This document shows positions 34,518-44,427 of a stretch of 64,000 nucleotides of DNA, piece by piece. Made by a program: the position numbers and the translations under genes. Source of the DNA: Clostridium thermarum (GTDB lineage Bacteria > Bacillota > Clostridia > Clostridiales > Clostridiaceae); assembly GCF_006351925.1 (NCBI RefSeq), contig NZ_CP040924.1:986501-1050500 (forward strand), in the 5' to 3' direction. Below the pieces are notes generated by a model that worked only from the letters and a program-made list of their open reading frames with translations, ran no database searches and had not been told where the DNA came from. Position 1 is the first letter of the stretch, and each line of letters opens with the position of its first letter.

Positions 34518-35621
34518 ATGAGTAAATTAAGATTTGCCATAATTGGTTGTGGAAGAATATCCTATAAGCACGTGGAGGCTTTGGTTAAAAATAAAGAAGA
34601 AGCAGTACTTACTGCAGTATGTGATATTATAGAAGCAAATGCCCTGGCTAAGCAGAAAGAATACATTGAAAGCATGGCAGGAGAGGTAAAAGTAGGGGTA
34701 TATACAGACTACAAAGAAATGTTAGACAGAGAAGACATTGATGTGGTTACCATAGCCACAGAAAGCGGCTACCATCCTGAAATAGCCATCTACTGCATGA
34801 ATAAGGGAAAGCATGTTATTGTGGAAAAGCCAATGGCCCTATCCACAAAGGATGCTGCAGAAATGATAGAATGTGCCAGGGAAAACAAGGTAAAGCTCTG
34901 CGTGAGCCATCAAAACCGCTTCAACAAGCCCATCCAGCAGCTTAGAAAGGCTGTGGAGGCCGGAAGGTTCGGTAAGCTCATCAGCGGTACCGCAAGAATA
35001 TTGTGGAACAGAAACATGGGTTACTATCAGCAGGCTCCTTGGAGGGGAACCTGGAAGCTGGACGGAGGTACCCTGATGAACCAGTGTATCCATGATATAG
35101 ACTTGCTGCAATGGATGCTGGGTGGCGAAGTTGACACAGTTTACGCCCAGTGTGATACCTTTATCAGAGATATTGAGGGGGAAGACTTTGGCGCAATCAT
35201 TATAAGATTTAAGAACGGGGCCATAGGAATAGTTGAAGGAACGGCCTGCGTGTATCCTAAGAACCTGAAGGAAACCTTGGATATCTTCGGAGAAACCGGA
35301 ACTGTGTCTATAGGCGGCCTGGCGGTAAACCGAATGGAAGCCTGGAGGTTTGCGGATGATTTGGACAGTGAGGCAGAAATCTTAAAGGCCCAGGAAGGGG
35401 ACCCGGATTCTGTGTATGGACATGGACATACCCCCCTGTTTAAGGATATGATAGATGCAGTCAGGAACAACAGAGAGCCCCTTATTAATGGTGAAGAGGG
35501 CAGCAAGGGAATGTCAATAATACTTGCGGCCTACAAGTCAAGGCTCACCGGACAGCCGGTGAAGTTCCCCCTGGGAGACTTTTCAACCTTAGATATGTCA
35601 GAGGCTTTACAGGAGAAATAA
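34518..35621 (+). CDS. Gfo/Idh/MocA-family oxidoreductase (WbpB-like)
   Basis: 367 residues from ATG 34518, which has GAGGAAGGTG upstream; the frame is open from 34494. The N-terminal Rossmann motif is AIIGCGRISYKH, followed by IVEKPMAL (about 100-107, the catalytic Lys of the family) and a C-terminal beta sheet with GTWKLDGGTLMNQCIHDIDLLQWMLG, which carries the substrate histidine. In WbpB this enzyme makes the 3-keto derivative of UDP-GlcNAcA for the aminotransferase. Placement directly after the WbpA-like gene supports this. Confidence 0.85.
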   Translation: MSKLRFAIIGCGRISYKHVEALVKNKEEAVLTAVCDIIEANALAKQKEYIESMAGEVKVGVYTDYKEMLDREDIDVVTIATESGYHPEIAIYCMNKGKHVIVEKPMALSTKDAAEMIECARENKVKLCVSHQNRFNKPIQQLRKAVEAGRFGKLISGTARILWNRNMGYYQQAPWRGTWKLDGGTLMNQCIHDIDLLQWMLGGEVDTVYAQCDTFIRDIEGEDFGAIIIRFKNGAIGIVEGTACVYPKNLKETLDIFGETGTVSIGGLAVNRMEAWRFADDLDSEAEILKAQEGDPDSVYGHGHTPLFKDMIDAVRNNREPLINGEEGSKGMSIILAAYKSRLTGQPVKFPLGDFSTLDMSEALQEK

Positions 35622-35622
35622 T

Positions 35623-36801
35623 ATGGGACCATTACATGTACTAGTAATTCCGTCCTGGTACCCTACAGCTGAGAATGAAATAACAGGCTCCTTTTTTAAG
35701 GAGCAGAGTGAAGCACTTTTGGATCTTGGCATTAAAGCAGGGGTAATATATCCCGAGATCAGACCAATTTCATCCTTTAACATAAAGGCACTTCGCAAGA
35801 ATCACTTTCAGATAAGGACCTATGAGGAAAATGGGATAAATGTGATCAGAATGCACGGGTGGAATAAGTTTCCCAAACTTCCTGAGAGAGAAGGCAGGTA
35901 TTGGATAACCCAGGCCTTAAAGCTCTTTGATATCTATGGAGAAAAGTTTGGAATGCCGGATATAATTCATGCCCACAGCGCCCTATGGGGAGGCTATGCG
36001 GCTTGTTTGATTTCACAAAAATATGATATACCCTATGTAGTTACTGAACATTCTTCTGCCTTTGTTTTGCGGAATATAGAAGAATGGAGGGCTGCCTATG
36101 CAGTTAAAGCTTTTGAAAGGGCTGGTGAAGTCTTAGCAGTAAGTAAGTTTTTTGCGGACAGCTTAAAGCATTACACAGCCAGGAAAATAGGAGTAATACC
36201 CAATATGGTAGACACAGGCCTGTTTCATCCGGCAGAGGGAGATAGGGGGCAGGCTTCAGAAGGTTTTCAGTTCTGCTCTGTAGCTGGCTTGAACAAGAAT
36301 AAGGGCATGGACCTGGTTATACGGGCCTTTGCCCAAGCTTTTGAAGACCAGCCTCATATTAAATTGGCTATAGGCGGCAAGGGGCCGGAGCTGCAAAACT
36401 TAAAAGACCTTATAGCTGAAAAACATTTAGAGCATAGGGTAACTCTGCTGGGAGCCTTATCAAGAAGTGAAGTGAGCAGGCTTATGCGGGAAAGCCAGTG
36501 TTTTGTTCTGGCCAGCCAGTACGAAACCTTCGGCGTGGTGGTAATAGAGGCCTTAGCCAGCGGCCTGCCTGTGGTATGCACCAGATGCGGCGGACCGGAG
36601 GAAGTGGTAAAGGAAGGTCTGGGCCTTTTGGTGGAAAAAGATGATGCAGGTGCCTTAGCCCGGGGAATGAAAATCATATATGACAACTACCGGACCTATG
36701 ACAGAGCATATATCAGGGCCTATGCTGCCAATAACTATGGGAGACACATGGTTGTTAAGAATTTAGAAAACGTATATAGAGAAGTATTGAAAGATAGATA
36801 G
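35623..36801 (+). CDS. GT4-family glycosyltransferase
   Basis: 392 residues, GT-B fold. The N-domain has VLVIPSWYPTAENEITGSFFKEQ and HAHSALWGGYAACL; the C-domain has SVAGLNKNKGMDLVIRAF and the E-x7-E motif ETFGVVVIEALASG (about 300). The N-terminal block is like enzymes annotated as colanic-acid/teichuronic GT4s. It starts 1 base after the preceding stop, with AGGAG upstream. Cytoplasmic; it extends a lipid-linked repeat. The sugar is unknown, but the operon partners suggest a HexNAc uronate. Confidence 0.87.
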   Translation: MGPLHVLVIPSWYPTAENEITGSFFKEQSEALLDLGIKAGVIYPEIRPISSFNIKALRKNHFQIRTYEENGINVIRMHGWNKFPKLPEREGRYWITQALKLFDIYGEKFGMPDIIHAHSALWGGYAACLISQKYDIPYVVTEHSSAFVLRNIEEWRAAYAVKAFERAGEVLAVSKFFADSLKHYTARKIGVIPNMVDTGLFHPAEGDRGQASEGFQFCSVAGLNKNKGMDLVIRAFAQAFEDQPHIKLAIGGKGPELQNLKDLIAEKHLEHRVTLLGALSRSEVSRLMRESQCFVLASQYETFGVVVIEALASGLPVVCTRCGGPEEVVKEGLGLLVEKDDAGALARGMKIIYDNYRTYDRAYIRAYAANNYGRHMVVKNLENVYREVLKDR

Positions 36802-36811
36802 GGGCATGGAT

Positions 36812-38320
36812 ATGAATAAGGATATAATAAAGAAGTATGGTGTGTTTTTGCTGATGATTGCTTTGGTAATTATAAATGCTATCAGGGAACCGGGCCAGAT
36901 ATTTGCTCACGGTTTTGCGGCAGTGTATTTATTTATAATTGCCTTCAGATTTTCTAAGGACAATAGGGACTTTACCTATTATTCAGTAATACTGCTGAGT
37001 TTGATGGGAAGTTCCCTGGTAATTCAGTTACCCAGGGGATATAGTGCATATTTCGCCTATGCAGCCATACTGATTTATTTGATTATAGTTGCTAAAGAGT
37101 TTATTTTAAACCTGAAGAATATTACAAGGGTCCATAAAAATAAGTTCTACTTATTCCTTGTGATCTTCCTGGTATACTTTTTTTGCAGTTCCGTGTATGC
37201 AATTTTCTTCAATAGAACAGAATACACACTTAGTATGATGGTGGCTTACCTATACTCCTTTGCACTATTTTTTTGTATTGTTTATGAGAACTCAAAAAAG
37301 GAAAGAAGAAACAGTACTTTTAAATTGCTCTATACTGTGTTTATCGGTATTTTGTTAGCAGGAACCTTACAGATGCTTGGCTTTAGATTGGGCTTAGCAG
37401 ATAAATATACAGCCTTAGGCATAGATTTTGACATCTATAAGCACTTTAAGCATACACCGGAAGTATTCTTCTTTAATCCAAACAACTATGCAGTATATCT
37501 GGTACTGAATATGGTCTATATAATTGCAGACAGATTCTATAATTTTCTGGGTATAAGTAAAAAGTGGTTTTTACCTGTTTTTATACTGACTCAGGTTCAG
37601 ATTATATTTACAGCCAGCAGAATAAATTGGATTATGTGGGTTGGACTACCTGTGACCTACCTAGTGGCTTCAATGATAGAGAGAAGGAAGAGGGAGACCT
37701 TTGCAGGCTTCAGGATCCTTGCCTTATCCATGTGTGTATTTTTACTCTTAGCCTTTACACCCTTTGTTTCAGGCTACTATGGCAAGATAAAAAGTATAAA
37801 GGCTGTTAAACTGGTATATGTATGGTTGTACGGGAACAAGACCTTGGAACAGGAATTGATGTATCAGAATCAACTGCCTAAAATAGGAGAGGGCGGTTCG
37901 GAAAATCAAAGATACACCCTTATATATAATGTAGTAAAGGGAGTATTTTACGATAAAAATTATCTGGGTTTTGGCCCCGGAAATACCTTTGATTATATAA
38001 AACAACAGGGCAACACCTATGGAGAAGTGAATGTACACTCCCATTGGTTTGAGGTCCTGGGGGATTTTGGAGTGCTTATATTCACCTATTATCTATACTT
38101 TTATGCTGCCTTATTATGCTTGTTGTACAAGGCAGTCAGAAAGGATACCTGGGATGAAGGCTATCCATACTATAAGTCCTTATTTATTACTGCATTTTTA
38201 CTTATAGGCCTTGTATTTTCTCCAAGTTCCGTGCTGGGATTTGGACCCTTCTGGATCTTCTTTGGCCTATGCGTAGTTACAGCAGCAAAATATAACAATA
38301 GAAAGGTTTCTGGAAATTAA
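36812..38320 (+). CDS. Wzy/O-antigen ligase-family polymerase
   Basis: 502 residues with about 11-12 hydrophobic helices. A long outside loop (about 345-420) ends in the family motif VHSHWFEVLGDFGVLIF (about 408-424), preceded by GFGPGNTFDYI. ATG 36812 is preferred because AGGGG ends 7 bases upstream; an ATG at 36806 is too close. It likely polymerises repeats flipped by the Wzx encoded next (gap 2 bases). One of four Wzy/ligase-like proteins in the window. Confidence 0.85.
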   Translation: MNKDIIKKYGVFLLMIALVIINAIREPGQIFAHGFAAVYLFIIAFRFSKDNRDFTYYSVILLSLMGSSLVIQLPRGYSAYFAYAAILIYLIIVAKEFILNLKNITRVHKNKFYLFLVIFLVYFFCSSVYAIFFNRTEYTLSMMVAYLYSFALFFCIVYENSKKERRNSTFKLLYTVFIGILLAGTLQMLGFRLGLADKYTALGIDFDIYKHFKHTPEVFFFNPNNYAVYLVLNMVYIIADRFYNFLGISKKWFLPVFILTQVQIIFTASRINWIMWVGLPVTYLVASMIERRKRETFAGFRILALSMCVFLLLAFTPFVSGYYGKIKSIKAVKLVYVWLYGNKTLEQELMYQNQLPKIGEGGSENQRYTLIYNVVKGVFYDKNYLGFGPGNTFDYIKQQGNTYGEVNVHSHWFEVLGDFGVLIFTYYLYFYAALLCLLYKAVRKDTWDEGYPYYKSLFITAFLLIGLVFSPSSVLGFGPFWIFFGLCVVTAAKYNNRKVSGN

Positions 38321-38322
38321 TT

Positions 38323-39630
38323 ATGAAGTTTTTAAAGTCAACATTTTTGACTCTCGGCACTAACATAGTGATTTTCTCAATATCAATTTTAACTACCCTG
38401 CTCACTGCCCGGCTCCTTGGAACTGCTGGGAAAGGTGTCATGAGCGTGGGAAACAACGTAATATCCTTTGGTATACTCATATTCGGAGTGGGTGTAGAAG
38501 CTGCCAGTATTTATTATATCGGCAAAAACAACGAAAACCTCAATTCTGCCCTTGGGATAAATGCGGCTTTGTCAGCCTTCAGCATCTTAGCATTGTCAGC
38601 AGTCTATGCTCTTAACCTGAGGTTTGATTTTAAAATTTTTCAGGGACTTGACAGTTATATACTGCCAGTGGTGTTTCTGGCCGTGGCAGCGGGACTGCTA
38701 AGGTCCGGAATGCTGAACAGTCTCCTGGCTCTTCAGGACTTCGGAAGATATAACAAAATAAATCTCTTGGACAAAGTCCTTACCTTTATATTTTTACTGG
38801 TGGCAATCCTGCTTTTTAAATCTGCAGAAGCAGCCCTTGCCTCCTATTTCTTTTCTATAGTAGTTATTTCAGCCATATTGATATGGGTACTTAGAATAAG
38901 ATATAAGGCAAGGCCTAAAATAAAGAACAATTTATATCTGAGTTTTTTTAAGTTTGGAATCAAGGGACAACTAGGCAATATAATATCCATGCTAAACTAC
39001 AGGGCAGATATATTCCTGATCACTTACTTCCAGGACCTTAGGGCTGTGGGCATTTACTCCGTGGCGGTGGCTCTGGGAGAAACCATGTGGCAGATACCGG
39101 GAAGTATTTCTACGGTGATTTATCCCATGACAACAAACTCAAAAGATAAGCTGGGTATGAAGTTCTTTATAAGCAAAGTGACCAGAATAACCCTGTTTAT
39201 AGTGACTGTTGGAGGCATAATACTGGTGCTTATCAGTGAACCCATTATAGTTTTCCTGATGGGGCCAGATTTTAGAGAGTCCTCCACAGCCTTGATCTGG
39301 CTGATACCGGGCATATGTATCTTTTCAGTTTCAAAGGTATTGGCTAACTATATATCAGGACTTGGACATATAGAGAAGAATATAATAGCTTCCAGTACGG
39401 CCACAGTGATAAACATAATACTTAACATAAGCTTTATTCCCAGAATGGGCATTGTGGGTGCAGCCTTTGCCACATCCATATCCTATACGGCCTTTACTGT
39501 CATTGCACTTTACTATTACATGAAATACACTGATATACCTTTGAGAGATGTACTGCTCATAAAGAGAGAAGACTTTCTGGAGGTTATGAGTGCAGTTAAA
39601 GGCAAGCTCAGTGCTATAGGGAGAAAATAA
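38323..39630 (+). CDS. Wzx-type polysaccharide flippase (MATE/MVF-like)
   Basis: 435 residues, about 12 membrane helices, polysaccharide-synthase family. The N-terminus (TLGTNIVIFSISILTTLLTARLLG) and the block LNYRADIFLITYFQDLRAVGIYSVAVALGETMWQIPG are typical of Wzx/RfbX. The charged residues in helices expected of a lipid-PP-sugar flippase are present. It moves undecaprenyl-PP repeats across the membrane before polymerisation. It lies directly after the polymerase, and is the only flippase seen in the window. Confidence 0.9.
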   Translation: MKFLKSTFLTLGTNIVIFSISILTTLLTARLLGTAGKGVMSVGNNVISFGILIFGVGVEAASIYYIGKNNENLNSALGINAALSAFSILALSAVYALNLRFDFKIFQGLDSYILPVVFLAVAAGLLRSGMLNSLLALQDFGRYNKINLLDKVLTFIFLLVAILLFKSAEAALASYFFSIVVISAILIWVLRIRYKARPKIKNNLYLSFFKFGIKGQLGNIISMLNYRADIFLITYFQDLRAVGIYSVAVALGETMWQIPGSISTVIYPMTTNSKDKLGMKFFISKVTRITLFIVTVGGIILVLISEPIIVFLMGPDFRESSTALIWLIPGICIFSVSKVLANYISGLGHIEKNIIASSTATVINIILNISFIPRMGIVGAAFATSISYTAFTVIALYYYMKYTDIPLRDVLLIKREDFLEVMSAVKGKLSAIGRK

Positions 39631-39650
39631 CACTGCAGGAGGAGAAAATT

Positions 39651-40985
39651 TTGAAGAATATATTGATTATTGCATATTTCTATCCTCCTCTGGGGGGGGC
39701 CGGAGTACAGAGATCCTTGAAGTTTGCCAAATACCTGAGTAAGATGGACTATAATGTAAGTGTTCTAACGGTAGACTCAAGGGTGGATGTGATGGATAAA
39801 TCCATGGAGGCTGAAGCTTCCGGGAAAATTAAAATATATAGGGCTGAGGCTTCTGCAGGAATTTTGGAAAGACTTATTAAAAGCGGCAGCAGTAAGTCTT
39901 CAGCCAGTGAAAATATTCCAAGGGGACCAGGCAGAAGTTCCCTTGTTAAGAGGCTGAAGAAGTATGGTATAAATCTTGCTAAAAAAGTTGTGCTTTCAAT
40001 TTATAGGTTAGTGAATATACCCGATGAGAAAAAGGGCTGGAAGAAAAATGCGGTTGAACTGGGGTGTAAGATTATAGAAGAGCAAAAGATAGATGTAATC
40101 TATTCCACCTCTGCGCCTTATACCAGTCATCTCATAGGGCTTGAGCTAAAGAACAGGTACAAGATTCCCTGGATATGTGACTTCAGAGATTCCTGGGTTG
40201 CAGATCCCTTTGCTGTTTACAGTACACTAGCCAAATACATAAACGGCAAACTTGAGAAGAAGGTTGTAGAGGCGGCGGATAGGGTTATAGCCGTAAGCCA
40301 GCCCATAATTTCAGACTTTATTGAAAGATATGTGCATACTGATAGGTCCAAGTACTCCGTCATAACCAATGGCTATGACGAAGAAGACTTTCAGGCTTAT
40401 GATATGAACAAGAAAACAGAAAAGTACACCATCACCTATAACGGAACCCTCTATGGGAACAGGACTGCCAAAAGGATTTTTAAGGCCGTGGATAATCTCA
40501 TAAGTGGTGGAGTACTGAAAAGGGATGAAATTACCTTAAGATTTGTAGGCAATAACGGAAGAGATGCAAAGGAAGAAATAGAGGAGTTTTCACGGCAATA
40601 CCCCAATGTGGTCCAATGCATAAACTATTTGCCTCACAGAGAGAGCATTAAACAGATAGAAGACTCCACTGCCCTGCTGCTGCTTATAGAAGATGGTCCC
40701 GGAAGCGAAGGAATATATACGGGTAAGATCTTTGAATACATCAGAAGCGGCAGAATAATAATCGGTGCAGTACCTGATGGGGTGGCCAGGGACCTGATAT
40801 CAGAAACCAATACCGGCTTTTGCTGCTATCCCCAGAATATAAGTGAAATAGAAGAGGCAATAATGAAGGGCTATATGATCTGGAAGGAAAAGCTGGAGCC
40901 TCTAAAGATAGATTTTGAAAAGGTCTATACCTATGAAAGAGAAGAATTGACAAGACAGCTGGCTAAGCTCATAGAAGAATTGTAA
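39651..40985 (+). CDS. GT4-family glycosyltransferase
   Basis: 444 residues from TTG 39651, with GGAGGAGAA upstream. It begins ILIIAYFYPPLGGAGVQRS, the glycine-rich acceptor loop of a GT4 subgroup of long enzymes. Mid-protein DVIYSTSAPYTSHLIGLELK and WICDFRDSWVADPF are conserved in that group. The C-terminal donor domain has ITYNGTLYGNRTAKRIFKAV and EGIYTGKIFEYIRSGR in place of a classical EGFG motif. It acts in the cytoplasm on the growing repeat. Specificity unknown. Confidence 0.83.
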   Translation: MKNILIIAYFYPPLGGAGVQRSLKFAKYLSKMDYNVSVLTVDSRVDVMDKSMEAEASGKIKIYRAEASAGILERLIKSGSSKSSASENIPRGPGRSSLVKRLKKYGINLAKKVVLSIYRLVNIPDEKKGWKKNAVELGCKIIEEQKIDVIYSTSAPYTSHLIGLELKNRYKIPWICDFRDSWVADPFAVYSTLAKYINGKLEKKVVEAADRVIAVSQPIISDFIERYVHTDRSKYSVITNGYDEEDFQAYDMNKKTEKYTITYNGTLYGNRTAKRIFKAVDNLISGGVLKRDEITLRFVGNNGRDAKEEIEEFSRQYPNVVQCINYLPHRESIKQIEDSTALLLLIEDGPGSEGIYTGKIFEYIRSGRIIIGAVPDGVARDLISETNTGFCCYPQNISEIEEAIMKGYMIWKEKLEPLKIDFEKVYTYEREELTRQLAKLIEEL

Positions 40986-41004
40986 GCCATGGGGAGGTGC
41001 TTGG

Positions 41005-42096
41005 ATGAAGATATGTTATCTTGCAGATATAAACAGTGTCCATACGAAGAAGTGGTGTAACTACTTTAAAAAACTTGGGCATGAAATTCATGTCATATCC
41101 TTGAATGAGGGGCATCTTGATGGGGCAGAAGTACACTGTCTGAAGGTGGATAAGGCAAAGACCAAGGCTTCCGGGGTCCTGGGCAAATTTGAGTATATAT
41201 TAAGATTTAAAGAAGTAAGACGGTTGGTAAAGGAGATAAAACCGGATATACTTCATGCCCACTATGCCTCTAGTTATGGATTGCTTGGAGCCTTAGCCGA
41301 TTATCATCCCTATATACTTTCCCTATGGGGAAGTGATGTGTATGATTTCCCTAGAAAGGGATATATATTTAAAAAGATGCTCCAGTACAATTTGAAAGCA
41401 GCTGATATAATAATGTCCACCAGCAAGGCTATGGCTAAGGAGGCCCGCAAATATCTGGATACAGAAATGCTTATAACTCCCTTTGGGGTAGACATCAACA
41501 AGTATCAGCCCATGTGGAATAAGAATACTGTAGAGCAAAAGATTATAATAGGTACGGTGAAGGCTTTAGAGGAAGTCTATGGCATAGAGACACTGATAAG
41601 GGCTTTTGCCCATCTATACAAGTCTAATAAAAATATTGCCCTGGAAATAGCCGGTGAGGGCAGCCAAAGGGACTATCTTCTGAAGCTTTGTAAGGATTTA
41701 AAAATAGATCAGGCTGTAACTATTTTTGGCAGACTGCCGGAAGAAGAGGTAGTTAAAGCCTTTAACAGGTTTCATATAGCCGTATTTCCATCCCTTAGAG
41801 AAAGTTTTGGTGTAGCGGCTGTAGAAGCTCAGGCCTGCGGTACACCTGTGGTGGTTTCTGATGCAGATGGTCTGCTTGAGGTAACGGTTGAAAATAAGAC
41901 CGGCCTGGTGGTGAGAGAGAGGTCGCCTGAGGCCTATGCAGAAGCCATAAACAAACTTATCCTAGATGAAGCTCTGAGAAAAAGCATGGGCCAATGTGCA
42001 AGAGTACATGTGGAAAACAACTTTGATATAGAAAACAACTTTTCTAAAGTTAAAGACATATATGAAAATTTAATAAGTAACAGAGGAAGTGAATAA
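41005..42096 (+). CDS. GT4-family glycosyltransferase
   Basis: 363 residues. KICYLADINSVHTKKWCNYFKKLGHEIHVISL opens the N-domain and HAHYASSYGLLG follows. The donor domain has IGTVKALEEVYGIETLIRAF and the E-x7-E motif RESFGVAAVEAQACG (about 266-280). A typical GT4 retaining enzyme of capsule clusters. It has a GGAGGTG ribosome site and lies 19 bases after the preceding gene, 3 bases before the 2-epimerase gene, so it may use the epimerase product (a ManNAc-type uronate); this is inference. Confidence 0.86.
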   Translation: MKICYLADINSVHTKKWCNYFKKLGHEIHVISLNEGHLDGAEVHCLKVDKAKTKASGVLGKFEYILRFKEVRRLVKEIKPDILHAHYASSYGLLGALADYHPYILSLWGSDVYDFPRKGYIFKKMLQYNLKAADIIMSTSKAMAKEARKYLDTEMLITPFGVDINKYQPMWNKNTVEQKIIIGTVKALEEVYGIETLIRAFAHLYKSNKNIALEIAGEGSQRDYLLKLCKDLKIDQAVTIFGRLPEEEVVKAFNRFHIAVFPSLRESFGVAAVEAQACGTPVVVSDADGLLEVTVENKTGLVVRERSPEAYAEAINKLILDEALRKSMGQCARVHVENNFDIENNFSKVKDIYENLISNRGSE

Positions 42097-42099
42097 ACT

Positions 42100-43155
42100 A
42101 TGAAAATTATCACTGTAGTAGGTGCAAGGCCCCAATTTATTAAGGCTGCTGCGGTTTCCAATGTAATACGCAGCCAGCACCAGGAAATTCTGGTACATAC
42201 CGGCCAGCACTATGATGAAAACATGTCTAAGATTTTTTTTGACGAGTTAAACATACCTAAGCCGGATTACAACTTAGGGGTAGGCTCCGGCAGTCATGGA
42301 AAGCAGACAGGAGAAATGCTCATAGCCCTGGAGGAAATATATCTGAAGGAAAAGCCGGACCTGGTGTTAGTTTACGGCGATACCAACTCTACCTTGGCTG
42401 CAGCTCTTTGTGCCAGTAAGCTCCTGATTCCTGTTGCCCATGTGGAAGCAGGACTGAGAAGCTTTAACATGAACATGCCGGAGGAGCAGAACAGAATACT
42501 TACAGACCATATTTCCAGGTATGTTTTTGCACCTACGGAAACTGCCGTAAAAAACCTTATAAACGAAGGCATTAAAAACGCAGTTAATGTAGGGGATGTG
42601 ATGTATGACGCAATCCTGCACTTTAAAACCATTGCTGAAGAAAAGTCTACCATTATCAAAGACTTGGGTTTAGAGGGTAAGCCTTTTATTTTGACCACCA
42701 TTCACAGGGCGGAAAACACCAATGACATAAACAGGCTGAAAGGCATTATTGAAGCTTTAAATGAAAGCGGCACTGCCATTGTGCTTCCTCTGCATCCCAG
42801 GACTACAAAGTATATAGAACAATATGGCCTGAGCTTTAACTCCAATGTGAGGGTAATTGAGCCGGTAGGATATCTGGATATGATAAGTCTTGAGATGCAT
42901 GGGGAGAAAATAGTTACTGACAGCGGCGGAGTTCAGAAAGAGGCCTTCTTTATGAAAAAGCCCTGTATAACTATGAGGGATGAGACTGAGTGGGTAGAAA
43001 CCGTGGAAAATGGCTGGAACGTAATTGCTGGAACAGATAAGGAAAAGATCCTGGCGGCAATACAAGGCTTTGTACCGGACCAGCCCCAGAAGGATATATT
43101 CGGTGACGGAAAGGCTGCCCACAAGATATTAGCAGCAATAAATGAGCAGGCATAA
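42100..43155 (+). CDS. UDP-HexNAc 2-epimerase (WbpI/WecB-like)
   Basis: 351 residues. VVGARPQFIKAAAV (residues 5-18), HTGQHYDENMSKIFFDEL, VYGDTNSTLAAAL, VAHVEAGLRSFN and TDSGGVQKEAFFMKKP are the hydrolysing and non-hydrolysing UDP-GlcNAc 2-epimerase signature. It lacks the sialic-acid NeuC extensions. Given the WbpA, WbpB and WbpE-like genes in the same cluster, it may epimerise the di-amino uronate as WbpI does, rather than plain UDP-GlcNAc as WecB/MnaA does. The sequence alone does not decide. Confidence 0.9.
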   Translation: MKIITVVGARPQFIKAAAVSNVIRSQHQEILVHTGQHYDENMSKIFFDELNIPKPDYNLGVGSGSHGKQTGEMLIALEEIYLKEKPDLVLVYGDTNSTLAAALCASKLLIPVAHVEAGLRSFNMNMPEEQNRILTDHISRYVFAPTETAVKNLINEGIKNAVNVGDVMYDAILHFKTIAEEKSTIIKDLGLEGKPFILTTIHRAENTNDINRLKGIIEALNESGTAIVLPLHPRTTKYIEQYGLSFNSNVRVIEPVGYLDMISLEMHGEKIVTDSGGVQKEAFFMKKPCITMRDETEWVETVENGWNVIAGTDKEKILAAIQGFVPDQPQKDIFGDGKAAHKILAAINEQA

Positions 43156-43166
43156 GAGGTGAACAA

Positions 43167-44393
43167 ATGAAAATTTTATTTCTTACTCAATACTGTCCGC
43201 CGGAGGTAGGAGCGCCTCAAAACAGAATTTTTGAGTTTGCCAGGATGCTTAAGAAGTTTGGCCACGAGGTAAGTATTTTGACGGCTATGCCCAATTACCC
43301 CAAGGGGGAGATATTTGATGAATATAAGGGCAGAAAGACCTGGGTAGAGGAATTGGAAGGCATAAGAATCGTAAGAACCAGTATTTACGCCTCCAAGGAT
43401 AAGAGCTTTACAAAGAGGCTGAGGAATTATCTTTCCTTCACCTTTTCTTCCCTCCTGCAGGGATCTAAGTATATAGAAAAGCAGGATGTGATTATCACTG
43501 AATCACCACCCCTGTTTCTGGGCTGGTCCGGCTACGTACTGTCAAAGTTGAAGAAGGCAAAGTTTATCTTCAACGTATCGGACCTATGGCCTGAATCTGC
43601 TGTAAAGCTTGGAGTTCTCAATAACAAACTGTTTATTAAGATGTCCACCTGGCTGGAGGAGTTCTGCTACAGGAAGGCTGCGGCAGTAACGGGCCAAACA
43701 CGAGGAATTGTTGATAACATTGTTTCCAGAGGCTTTGACAAGAATAAGGTGCACCTGATAACCAACGGTGTGGATACGGAATTTTTCAGAAGAGAGAATA
43801 GAAGTGAAGATCTAAGAAAAGAATTAAATATAGATGGTAAGTTTGCTGTATGCTATGCGGGAATCCATGGCCTGGCCCAAGGCTTGGAGGTAATAATAGA
43901 AGCGGCAGAAAGACTGAAGGAGTATGAGGACATCAGATTCTTATTTTTCGGAGAAGGGCCGGAGAAAGATAAACTCATAGCCATGGTTAGAGAAAAGGGG
44001 CTGAAAAATGTAGACTTTCATCCCATGCAGCCAAAGGCTAAGATGCCGGCCATAATTGCTTCTATGGATGCCACTGTAATACCGCTGAAAAAGCTGGAAT
44101 TGTTTAAGGGAGCCCTTCCCTCCAAGATGTTTGAAGCCCTGGCATCGGAACTGCCCATAATAATGGCTGTAGAAGGTGAAGCCAAAGAATTGATTGACAG
44201 GGCTCAGGCGGGTATAACCGTGGAACCTGAAAATCCGGAGGCAGTAGCCCAGGCTGTATTGACCCTATATAGAGATTATGATAAAAGCAGAGAAATGGGC
44301 AGGTATGGAAGAAGATATGTAATGGAAAACTATTCAAGGGACGCTATTACAAGAAAATTAGAAACTATTTTGCTGGATCTGTGCAGAAAATAG
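43167..44393 (+). CDS. GT4-family glycosyltransferase (WbuB-like)
   Basis: 408 residues. The N-terminus ILFLTQYCPPEVGAPQNRI...EFARMLKKFGHEVSILTAMPNYPKG matches the WbuB group, which includes L-FucNAc transferases. SDLWPESAVKLGVL and LITNGVDTEFF follow, then the donor domain AGIHGLAQGLEVIIEAAE and the LPSKMFEALASELPIIM block. The group often acts on the second sugar after an amino-deoxy sugar primer. It has an AGAGGTG ribosome site 11 bases after the epimerase stop. Confidence 0.87.
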   Translation: MKILFLTQYCPPEVGAPQNRIFEFARMLKKFGHEVSILTAMPNYPKGEIFDEYKGRKTWVEELEGIRIVRTSIYASKDKSFTKRLRNYLSFTFSSLLQGSKYIEKQDVIITESPPLFLGWSGYVLSKLKKAKFIFNVSDLWPESAVKLGVLNNKLFIKMSTWLEEFCYRKAAAVTGQTRGIVDNIVSRGFDKNKVHLITNGVDTEFFRRENRSEDLRKELNIDGKFAVCYAGIHGLAQGLEVIIEAAERLKEYEDIRFLFFGEGPEKDKLIAMVREKGLKNVDFHPMQPKAKMPAIIASMDATVIPLKKLELFKGALPSKMFEALASELPIIMAVEGEAKELIDRAQAGITVEPENPEAVAQAVLTLYRDYDKSREMGRYGRRYVMENYSRDAITRKLETILLDLCRK

Positions 44394-44427
44394 GGCAATA
44401 CTATTAATAATAATAGAGGTGTTTATA